Source of the DNA: Clusia tigrina
Taxonomy: Eukaryota > Arthropoda > Insecta > Diptera > Clusiidae
Assembly (NCBI GenBank): GCA_920105625.2
Contig: OV050030.1
Span: forward strand, 407,851,034-407,915,033
Direction of reading: 5' to 3'
DNA: 64,000 bases
Each line of letters opens with the position of its first letter. The stretch's first letter is position 1. This document shows positions 37,201-49,200 of the stretch, in pieces. The notes beneath the pieces were generated by a model. It had not been told where the DNA came from. It worked only from the letters and a program-made list of their open reading frames with translations, and searched no databases. A program made the position numbers and the translations under genes.

Positions 37201-40200
37201 GGGACTGCGTCGCAAGTTTTTCCGAAGCGTTTTCACCGTGTTATTGGTAAGTGAAATGAGGTGATTCCCGTATGCAGCACGTATACGAGGAGACTGACTG
37301 AGAGGGAACCCGAACGAAAGGTATCTCTCATGCATTTATGTGTGTACCTGTAGGGAGGGGCGGGGTACATAGTCGTATATGTACATGCACACCAGTTTTG
37401 CAAATTTCATGTGAAACTTTGGCAATGCTAATTTTTTTTGATTTTCAAGAGATTTTCCTAATGATATCAAAGATATATCCTGTAACGACTCTTTTTTATA
37501 GCTGGGGTAAAACTCAGCGGCTCCAGGGGTCGTATACAGAAAAAATATAAAACCCTGCGAGTTAAATTAATTTCAACGTCTTTATTTACTACAGTGTTGG
37601 TGAGCTCTTGCTCGAAAACAATGTTATTTTCTTAATTCTATGTTTATTTAAATAATTTATTCAATGTGTACTTGTTTTCATGTCTCTACGTCCCGGTAAG
37701 TGTGTGTGTCTCTGTGACTCAGTGGGAGAACGATTAAAAAACCAGAGGCTCTCACTGAGTCCCTATCGTCTCTGTATGACTTAGTGGGAAAACGATTAAA
37801 GAACCAGAGGTTCCCCCTAAGTCCCTAAGTCTCGGTTGCGTATGTGTCTCAGTGATTCGGTGGGAGAACGATTAAGAACCAGAGGCTCTCACTGAATCCC
37901 TGTAGTCTCTGTCTGTCTATGGCTTAGCGAGAAAACGATTAAAAAACCAGATGTTCTCGCTAAACTTTTGTGTTCGTATTGTTCTTGGTATGGCGTAGAG
38001 CTGTTGTTAGTCAGGATGCTGGATTGTATTAAGATTTTCTTCAATAGACAGAATTTGTTTACATGTTCTTTGGTTCTGGCATTATTGAAATATTTTACCA
38101 CCGCCAAAATCGGCACAAATTACAGGACAGAAAAATTATTGAATTTTTGTGTACTGACATCTCCCACACTGGACTCGTGCTAGTAAGGATATGTAATGAC
38201 ATCTCCCACACTGGATTCGCGCTAGTAAGGGTGTGTACTGATATCTCCCACACTCGGTTCTCGCTAGTAAGGGTATATAGTGACATCTCCCACACTGGTT
38301 TCGCGCTAGAAAGGGTACTGACATCTCCTATACTGGATTCGCGCTAGTAAGGGTCAATCCGATAAACCGAATTACATCGCTGACAGACAACAATAAAATG
38401 ACTTTTATACTTGTAACTAGTTTAAATGAAGGAGCAATATTTCATCAGGCATAGCTACAGAAGCCTTCTGGAAATTTATAATGGACTCCTACCTCCTTAC
38501 CTACCTACATAACTACAACCGATACCCACCCTCCCACTTCTCATGCCTTTATGTCCACGAGTATTTCTGTATATGAACTAAACTTGGTTTAATTTTTCAG
38601 CTTCAAAATATTTTTGCTTTGCCGTTTATTGAGATTTTCATCACCGTTGCGGACGAGCCCTTCCCATTGGAGTGGTACGCTGGCTTTTATGTGATCGCAA
38701 TAGCCATATTTTGGGGCATGTACCTTTGCAGTGGCATACGTCGTTTTCGGCCCATGAACATACTTGGTCTGTCAATCGCTACGTTGCTGTGGTGCTTGCT
38801 GGAGTCTATATACGCCACGCGGCTGGAGACAAGACATGTAAGTACTTTTACGCTTACCGAACCAATCTATCTTATTCCATTGATCTCCTCCCCGCAGGCG
38901 CTGTTATCACAGCTTGTTACGAATGTACTGATTATTGGTGTCATAGCATTCTCCAAGCAGAATCGCTTCAAAGTCAACAACTTAAACGTCATGTCGTTTG
39001 TGTGTTTGATATACATAATCGTGCTCGCCCTTATCAGTATCTGCGAACCGAGTGCCATGCGTGGTTTCGGTATATCGCCGCTATTGTATGTCATCTATGC
39101 TGTCTACGATATGCAGCTCATGCTGACCGGCTACCATGGCTACAACTTGGAGCCGGAGGATTACGTTTTCGCCGCCACCAATATTTACGCTGACATCACC
39201 CACCTTATGTGGCGCATCTTCAAGTATTTGTTCTTAGACCAATTCATTGGCATGTATAAATTTCTCATGGCTTGCTGCGCGGCGGAAGTTTGTTAAGAAG
39301 AGAACCAGTGCGAGCGACACAGTCCGTCGTTGCAATGCATTTGGGCCACAACGATCGATATACAATTTAGTCCCTACTTTACATTAATCGTTAAAATAAA
39401 TCATAATAATGCTTATAAATCAATAACTAACTTAATATTCATCATTATAAATAATGAATTAATTTCCTCTTCTGTGGTACTCATTCCAAATATTAACTAA
39501 TAAAATTACTCATAATCAAATGCAAATTCCATCAATCATATTAATTAGGCCGGGGACGCTAATTGCACGAAGGCAGCTGCATGGTGTACTTGATGATAGA
39601 AACAGTTTCGAGGTATACAGAACGCAGGGGAATCCCATATCGATACGAATATTGCTTTCATTATTCTAAACGAAAAAGACATGCAAAATAAAACATTGTC
39701 GCTAATTGCACAAAATATAATGGAACTAATGCAGTCCGCTGGTGGTGATTATACAGCAACAGTCAGACAATAAAAACATACAGTCTTTATAAAGGTAACA
39801 CTGTTTTATGGCAATGAAACTTTAAACTCACTACAAACATTCAAAACACGTATGAGCAAAGGAACTGGGAAGATGCAGTTTCAAGACGAACTTTCACTGA
39901 TAGTATCCTCGAGTGAAATTATTTATAAATTTCACCACAAAGGGAAGATCGGAAGAAGTGATATAATAAGTTCTTTTGCAAACATCACAACAAAGAACTC
40001 CCAATACCCTTTTAATAACTCTGGAGAACAAGTCGGTACTGATGTTTTATGAAACAGAATCTGATCCCTTACATCAAAAATAAAATTTCATCAACTGTAT
40101 TATCTCTGAAGTATCACCGAACTATTTTAAATATATTATGTTTAGCATGGCGAAGTCCAAAGAACGGAAAACTTTCAATTTTTTGCAATTAATTTGTCCA

Positions 40201-43200
40201 TAAAAATCGGATCTAAACTATCGTTAATAAAATAATTTAAATTATTTCTCTATATACCTCTCTCGAGTTTTTTGGTTCTCTCTCGAGTTTTTTGGTTCTC
40301 TCTTGAGTTTTTTGGTTCTCTCTCGAGTTTTTTGATTCTCTCTCGAGTTTTTTCGCTCGCTCTGGAGTTTTTTCGCTCTCTCCTGAGTTTTTTTTGTTCT
40401 CTCTCGAGTTTTTTGGTTCTCTCTCGAGTTTTTTGGTTCTCTCTCGAGTTTTTTGATTCTCTCTCGAGTTTTTTCGCTCGCTCTGGAGTTTTTTCGCTCT
40501 CTCCCGAGTTTTTTTGGTTCTCTCTCGAGTTTTCTTAGTTTTCTCTTGACTTTTTTTGGTTCTCTCCCAAGTTTTTTCGTTCTCTCTGGAGTTTTTTGGT
40601 TCTCTCTCGAGTTTTTTCGCTCTCTCTGGGATTTTTGGTTCTCTCTCGAGTTTTTTCGCTCTCTCTGGAGTTTTTTTGGTTCTCTCTCGAGTTTTTTCGT
40701 TCTCCCTCGCCTTTTTTTGGTTCTCTCTCGAGTTTTTTCGCTCTCTCTCGGTTTTTTGGTTCTGCCTCGAGTTTTTCGCTCTGTCTCGAATTTTTTGATT
40801 CTCTCTTTGGTTTTTTGGTTCTCATCATGGTTTTATAATTATACTGCGAATTCTTTATAGTTATTTACGACATTCTTTCAAAATTATACTACCAAATAGT
40901 CTTTTCAGTATTCATGAGCCAATATGAATAAATGTTACATTAAAATTAATTGTATTATCTTTTTGCTCCTTCTCTCTAATATAAGTCTTTAGTGTTGATG
41001 AATCTCTCTGTCATACAAAGAGGTATAAACGATGATGTTATTTTGCTTAATCCCATGAATGAACTTGTTCTACTGTTGAGAATAGTCTGTTCAAATAGAA
41101 GACGACTATAAAAAGTCTCACTTGAGAATTGTAAGATCAGGACTTGCCCAATTAAGGAATTGAACTAACTTTGTCGACTATTTATGAAATTTAACTACAC
41201 ATTTAAAGCTAGAGAATCTAAGAAGTGTTTCTGTATCATCTGTCCTAATCCAGTGATTGACTTAATAGCAAGAAAGTAATTTTTTTTCTAATACGATTAA
41301 AGCTAAATTATGATAAAAGCGTTTTTGGATTACTTTTCATAATCCAGTGATCGAACTATTAACAAGAAAGTAATTTTCCCTGACAATATATAACAAAATG
41401 AACCAATCCATTGAGTCAGTTTGCTCAACAATTGTATCTTCCTTCCTAAACTTGTAGTGTTTAGGAACCCCTTCATACCTTCAGACAACTGCCTCGAAAC
41501 TCACTTCACTTTTTATACTTGGGAATGAACTACTGTATACTACGCTTCCCAGCTGACATAATTCTCAATGGAAGAGTAGGGTCTCACTTCTCGCGACCAA
41601 CACTACATACATCCTTCCCATCTCATCAATATCTCTGGCAAAATAATCAATACAAGCAGAAGGCATACATGAGGAGCAAATAACGCACCAAAGAGTAGTC
41701 AACTGAAATTATTTACATACTCGTGCTTTGTCCCCCATTGGCATGGTTCAGAACGAAGTTTACTCCACACAATTCACACACACACACACACACGCAAGTA
41801 CACACACATACATATGTATATCCCCTACACATCGTAGGGGAACGTGGCAAATGACGTCGCTAACATGGTACAACCAGGAGACGCCGAAGCGTCTGCAAAG
41901 TTTTGTGGGAGGCTACAATAGCGTAGACAAAAATAAGAATACGCTATTTAAAGGTGCTGTCGTCAACGCAACAATGAACGGAAAATATAAAAATAAAACG
42001 GTATTGAACGAGAGTCGAACGAAGTCTCAACAAAGATTTCATGTCCTTAGTCATCGCCACATCACCAGGTTCAGAGCAGTTTACTCGTAGAATGTGACAA
42101 GTGTTGCCAACAAAAAATCATTGACATCACTTTGATTTGATATGCGAGACAAGGGCACTGGTTTGAGCAGTTTAAGGCCAAGATCTTTGACGCTTTGTTG
42201 TCAGCGATGATTCAGCGTACTGTAGTCGGCCGGGCAGGTTGAGGAACTAATTTGAACCATAGTCGAAGAATGCTACGCAGTGATTGTATTCTATGTATTA
42301 AGAAATACGCCTTGTTGTCTCTCAGACCCAATCACTTTGCTTTATACACAATGTATGCTTGGAACCAAAGGCTTCTTCCGAAGCCAATGAATATGATTGG
42401 AATAAAAAATAACGTTCGGGGTTTCGTCATCATAATGTTCGGGCTGAAAGAGTGGTTGGCTTTCTTCCAAGCCTATGGGTTAATGAGAATCAAAATAAGT
42501 ATGACAGTAAAGTAAACAAGTGCTTCCTCCTAGTTCATCAATAGATGATTCATACTGGGATCAACAAGGTCAATAAAAATAGTTGAAATCAATAGAAATT
42601 CAGAGCAAATTCAATTGACAGACATTTTATGGGGAATTTGGATTAAAGCATTGATCAGTAGAAATTTAGAGCACATTCAATTTATGGGAATTTTATGGAG
42701 AATTTTGAGTCCAGCTGAGACTTTGGGTCAAGTATATTAAACTTAAACTTCATGTGACTCACCCTAACTTCCGAGTAAGGAAGGCATTCAAAAATAAAAT
42801 TTCATCAACTGTATTATCTCTGAAGTATCACCGAACTATTTTAAAGATATTATGTTTAACATGGCAAAGTCCAAAGAACGGAAAACTTTCAATTTTTTGC
42901 AATTAATTTGTCCATAAAAATCGGATCTAAACTATCGTTAATAAAATAATTTAAATTATTTCTCTATATACCTCTCTCGAGTTATTTGATTCTCTCTCGA
43001 GTTTTTTCGCTCGCTCTGGAGTTTTTTTCGCTCTCTCCCGAGTTTTTTTGGTTCTCTCTCGAGTTTTTCCGCTCTCTTTCGAGATTTTGGTTCTCTCTCG
43101 ACTTTTTTTGGTTCTCTCTCGAGTTTTTTCGCTCTCTCTCTGGAGGTTTTTTCGCCCTCTCTGGAGTTTTTTTTAGTTCTCTCTCGACCTTTTTTTTGGT

Positions 43201-46200
43201 TCTCTCTCAAGTATTTTCGCCCTCTCTGGAGTTTTTTGCTTTTATTTTGAACTTGTTTTGCAATATTGAAAATAATCCGATCAGAGCTCAATGCTCTCAG
43301 TTTAGGTTTGTTCAAGTCTTTTATTTCCTGATCATGTCTTGATAAAAATTGTAGTAATTTTTTTATATAGTTAAACAACGAAAGATGTGATCCTTTGTAG
43401 AGTATAAAAGCACATTGTTGATTCGCCAATGGAATAGATTAGAGATATCCTTTATATAGTTAGAATTGTCTGTGTATATCACCAAATTGAAGGTACTTAA
43501 TAGACATGGAATTTGCTTTAAGAATATTCCACATTTCCACAGTAAGGACATATAATGAATTGTTTGAGTAGTGTGTTATAGCCTTAATATCTTTCCTTAG
43601 AAGGGATGTTTTTCCTGGGAAACATGCTAAATATGAGTATGGTTATGTAAGACGAATTATAAGAAGAGTTTTATCGAGAAAATAAAGGTCAAAATGTAAA
43701 CAAGTTTGCGTGGAAGGGAGTTCAGAGAGAAATCAAGATACGATTCCCTACAGTCACCTGTGAGTGGTGAGGAAACTAAACAGACTAATATGCGAATATT
43801 CTCATATCATATAATATGGTAGGTAGGTAGAAGTGGTCGCCCTCCTTGTGAGAACCCGCTTAGGCCAACATAGCCCACTGTGTTACCAGGTAATTTCATT
43901 CCTTTCTCTTGGTCTCGAACCAACCGGACGAGTAGATGTGGAATAGACCGGAGAACCGCCGAAGAAGGAGGTCTCCGGGCATCATATATTACTGCTATTA
44001 TAATTTGATACTCCTCAGGTTGCGTATAAACAATATTGTGGATATATATGGAGTATCTAAAGGTAGCGAGCTTGGTCCCATGCTATTCCTCGCTATCACA
44101 TCTGATCTGCCAAGAAACAATCACATGCCCCTAGTACCCAGAACGAACCGGAACTAATGATGAAGCGTATTAGGCCTTTGGTGTCAACTCTGGAGCTGTC
44201 GACAAAGTTGTCTGGGAATACACCATAAGTATGAATACGTTTGAATCGAAGCCACTGGATGTCCGGCGGAGAAGGGGAAGACCACCGTCATAGTTCAGGC
44301 AGACCTGGCAGCACTCAGTGTTTCCAACTGGCGTCAGCGTCCGCCTAGCAGAGGCGACTGGCGAAGGTTAATAACTCGGCAATGAACAGCGAAGTTATTA
44401 GCGAAGGCTAATAACTCGGCAACGAAAAACAATGGTTGTCTGCCAATGATGATGATGATGATTTCTAGTCTAGTGTCTAGGAGGTGGAGAATGGTTTTTT
44501 GATGCTCTTCATTTTTGCTGTTTCTACAGAAGTCGTAAGTTAGGTGGCTTAAACTTAATCTTCTGGCGTGGCTACCTAGGAAGTCTGTGCTGGGCTTATT
44601 ATATAGACATACCGAGTATATCAAGAGAATATGTCTCCAATGTATGCATCTGACACCATCCATTATGAAATTATTATGAAACAATTATTATGGAACAACA
44701 CATCGACTCGGGTCTTTCAAGTATTTGTCTCACCCAACTTGCAGATTGTAGAGTTTTCTGTGTGTATTCTTCACACGCAATGTTCTAAGAACTGAGCACT
44801 TTAGGGAACACATTTTCTAGACAATAGCTTGTGATTGACATTTCAGAATTTCATAGTAGAAAATCCTTCCAGAACTCTTAAAGGAAACTTAAGGAAAGAA
44901 TGCATGGACCCTTTCTCTGAGACCTCCAACGTTATTTGAATGGTTTTACGAGATCTAAAGTTCTTTGATAATGAAACAGATGAAAAGCTACAACTTCATG
45001 TAACCTGCTTTGAGATCCTAAAAAATTACGAAATGTTTCTTTGGTATCTATAGAAGTATATACTATAGTCATAGTCAGTATATACGAGTATAGTCATAAT
45101 TATAAACCATATGATTCTGTTTTGAAGTAATATACTGAAAAAAACTATTGTGATACAAATTATGAAATAGGAATGTTCATAATAATTCCCTATAACCTCT
45201 TTCTTGTGAGGATCGAATTCGAATTCAATAAATGGAAAGGAACCACATGGACATGGACAGGGTATCTAAAATGAAGGTGTTGGGAATGTTGGTAAGATTA
45301 AAATATCAACATCTCCAGGTCGATTCCTGTTAGTTTTTTATATAGCCTATTGGAATGCGAAGTAAAAATGACCGTAATTGGGTCGTTCAGCTTTGAAGGA
45401 TTGTGAGAATTGGAGACTTTTTGAAACGAGGAAGTTTTAAGTTATACACGAGGGAACGGATGTTGTGACATGAATTTACTTAAGAGGATTCTCAGGTGGT
45501 CACTGGGTCGTTTAGCTTTGAAGGATTGTGAGAATTGGAGACTTTTTGAAACGAGGAAGTTTTAAGTTATACACGAGCGAACGGCTGTTGTGACATGAAT
45601 TTACTTAAGAGAATTCTCAGGTGGTCACTGGGTCGTTTAGCTTTGAAGGATTGTGAGAATTGGAGACTTTGAAGCGAGGCAGGCATTAGTTATACACCAG
45701 AGAACAGATTTTGTGACATGAGAAGAGAATTCTCTGGTGGTCATTGGGTCGTTGGGTCAGCATTGATGGGCATGTAAGAATTGGGGAACCATCTTTAAAC
45801 AAAGCAGGGAAGGGATTTTGTGACATGCATAAGAAGAATTATTCGTCGTTAGTTTTGATTTAAGTTAAGTTTCTAGAGTAACTTAGAATTTCTTCGAACA
45901 GGGGAAGCAAAATCAAATTGTTTGAATACTTAGCTTCAGACATTATGTTGCCTGTTAATTATATATTATGGTTTTACTTTTTTTTTTACATGATCATTGT
46001 AGGCATTTCCCTTTTGTGCTGGGTACGATTAAAACCAACTTATCTCTGTTAGGTTCCTGCTAATATCCGTTTCAGATTAAAATCAACAACTAAAAGCCAT
46101 TTAATTATGTCTGACAGCTCAGAATGGTGCAATTACTCAAACGGTTCTGACACTCAACGAGTCATTTGTGTAGACACTACCCACCATTAATGGACGAACG

Positions 46201-49200
46201 TATGTGGATTCATGTCTTTTGGCAACCACCTTGGAACACCAGAAAGTCAATTAGAAACGCTGCTTACATTCGTTATGATAATATATTGACATTGAGGCGG
46301 AAAAGTGAAAAGTAAACGGGTAAACTGTGTCACCAGAGGCAAGACAAACACGTGATGAGTTAATGGGTGGAGTGCATGCATGACAACAAGGTTAAAAAGT
46401 TTCTTTTTTTTTGCCGAATGATTCAACAGTGAAAATCGATGACAATGGAAGGAAAAAAAAACGACGACGAGTTCGGTTGGCGCCTAAATTTAGGTGTAGC
46501 AAATGTATAAAGGGTGGTTTTTTAAGCGTGATAGAACTTTGAATTGAAAACATTATTAGAAAAATTGAATTTTCGTAGACATATCAATTTATGCCACTCA
46601 TGTTTGAAGAGAATTTCACTCAAATGTCCAACGGGGTGGTTCCTGGCAAAGCCCTTTCTGGAGGTCTAATTGTTGGCTACTTTTGAGAGAGTCACTTGAA
46701 CAAAGTTTGCTTCCACAGCGATAATTTGATGCTGGTTTATTAATATAAATCAGTGACTATTTCACGCCGCGGGTAAGAATCAAGAGGCCTAAAATCACTT
46801 GCCTTGAAGGCCGATCGATAGGTCCAAGTCTCATTATTACCTTGTGACCAAACTGTGATTTCGTTAAGACGACTGTTGTGGTTGCATAATAGCACGTAGC
46901 GCCATACTGTTGAGACCACATTTCGTTCAAGTCAATGTTATCCATATTGAATTGAACCTAAAAGAACATTCTACCAATTTGGTGCCGCGTTTACAGAATG
47001 TTCAACAAACCTGCAAGTTCGGATCTACTAACAATATTTGGACCTCATGAGTCATAGGTGGGGATAGGTGCAACTATTATATACTAGGAGCAAAACTTCA
47101 GTCTAAACAAATGTGGTGAATTGCCTACCAAGAATGAAAGATGAAGATGCCACAATTCGCCGGAATGTTCAGTGCTTTGGAATAGGAAAGACTTTCGGTG
47201 ATTGACTACCTGGAAAATGGAAAAGCAGATTAATGAGAATTAACAGATTACGAGTACTATGCATCACTTCTGGCCCTGCTGACCGAAGTTATTAACGAAA
47301 CACCTTTCTGTTTAATAAGGAGAACATTGTTTTTTCACCATAACTATGCACTGATTTAATCAGTGCTTTGTTAGGTCCAGAACTGGACCAACTAAGGCTT
47401 CAAAAATAATCAAATGCACATCATATTCGCCAGTTTTGGACGTTTCGGAATTTTTCCTATTACCAAAATTCATAACATTTCTGACCAAAAACAGACAATA
47501 TCCTAATAAATACGTCATAAGCGCCACAAATGTATATGTTGAGGACCTCCAGGATGTTGAATTCCTAGGACTCTGGAAGCTGCAGCAACAATAAGAAATA
47601 TATATTCAGTTTACGGGACGGACAATATGTCGGAAAATGAAATGTTTTTTTTTAAATATTTCTTTACATTCTGATTTTCGTTCCAGAAATTTTTCATCTA
47701 TCCTGGTAGCTTCAACAGAGATGACAGCTTCAACAGAGATTACCATACTAGATCTTTAGTGAAGGCATCCTGCTTATTACAACCTTCAGATTAACCTAGT
47801 CAGTATGAGAGGGGGTTATCCAGGCACCTAATTTTCCCGGCCACCATTGGTCCTTGGTAGAGTTAGTCAATTTCTTTGGAAAAATTTAAAGCTACCTCCA
47901 AGGATGCAATGTATTAACTAGATAACAGGGATTTGTAGGGACTATTGTGACAAATCCCTGTTATCTAGTTAATATGATGCAACCTTGAAGGTAGCTATAA
48001 ATTATTCCAAAGAGGTTGACTAACGCTCCAAGTGGTACGCGTTAATATAACATTTTGCAGTCGATATTTCCAGCAGAGTTCCGTCAGGGCATAGTTTACT
48101 AATGAGATTTCACTTCACCTCCTATTCTGAGCTGAATACATATTGTTACAAAATCAACACTCCACCTGATTGGGTGATAGTTTTAGGGTAAGCGTAATTT
48201 TCAACCTCTAAAAATACACACGAGAGAAGGCATGCATCACTGCGTTCAAAGACTAGGGAAGTTCTGGTATACAAGAAGTACATAAGCGACTACACAATTG
48301 ACAGCAAGATCAGTGAACAAGTGAAAGTGGCAAAGTGAACATCGTAGTAGCAGGTTAGGTTCGGTTGCGAAGGTGTGCGCGGATACGAAGTATCCCCACT
48401 TCCACTCGGAGACATCTATGCCCATTGTGACTGCCTTCAAGAATGCCAAGAGGAGGCATACTCGTCCTTACCCTCGATTTCCGTAAACATTGGAAGTACC
48501 ATCTCTATTAAACCATTTGGTTTTCCACATGAAAGTGAGGAGATCCGATAAGTCCACCTTCGTTATCTCTGTCAAACAAAAACCAAACTTAAGGAAGAGT
48601 TAGTTGAGTATTCACCCGAGTCCAGCGGCAGTTTATGCAAATTATTTCAGCCTAAGTTATCGATTTGCATTTTGAGTGTTTCTTCAAAATTATGACTCCA
48701 AGGACTCAAAAATGTCTGCAGTGAGTATTTAAGTAAAACAGACAAAAAGGACACACGTTTCGTTTTTCCTTCAAGGTAATCGTAGGGCTTTACAAAAAAC
48801 CATCGCTAGACATTTTCATCAAGCTCACACTGTAGTTCCGTGCGAACTACGCGCAATAACTCGCAATTGCTTGGCACTCCAGTTAATAGAAAATTGAATC
48901 AATTCCGATAACGAACACGTACGAGTATGAACGGGGTTTTTTAAAGGGTGGCGGCAAGTCAGAATAAGAGAAACGGGTCCGTTCTCTACAATTTAAAAAG
49001 TGGGACAAGTTGTTCCCTCGCTGTCCCACGGATTAATCAAATTGATTATTTTCCAGCATAATTCCTAATTTGATAATTCTTCGAGTTGAAGTAATTACGC
49101 TAATTACATTAATGTACGAGTTCCAATTGTAATAGGATTAATGTAATGATAACGAATAATATCGCACACAATTGTCACAAATGTCCTCTTATTCAAAATA

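Noticed and set aside
37716..38358. CRISPR-like array
   Set aside because: Units are degenerate, unevenly spaced and have no unique spacers of constant size; the genome is an insect's, with introns and mariner elements.
40272..40860. Phe/Ser-rich and, on the other strand, Lys/Arg/Glu-rich reading frames
   Set aside because: Simple translation of the 20-bp CTCGAG minisatellite; no start context, domain or conservation argument.
42956..43429. 157-codon minus-strand charged protein
   Set aside because: Second copy of the same minisatellite read backwards.
47913..47973. Homing-endonuclease-like site, because TAGATAACAGGGAT resembles part of a known meganuclease target
   Set aside because: Similarity is partial and short; the sequence is explained as the core of a hairpin.
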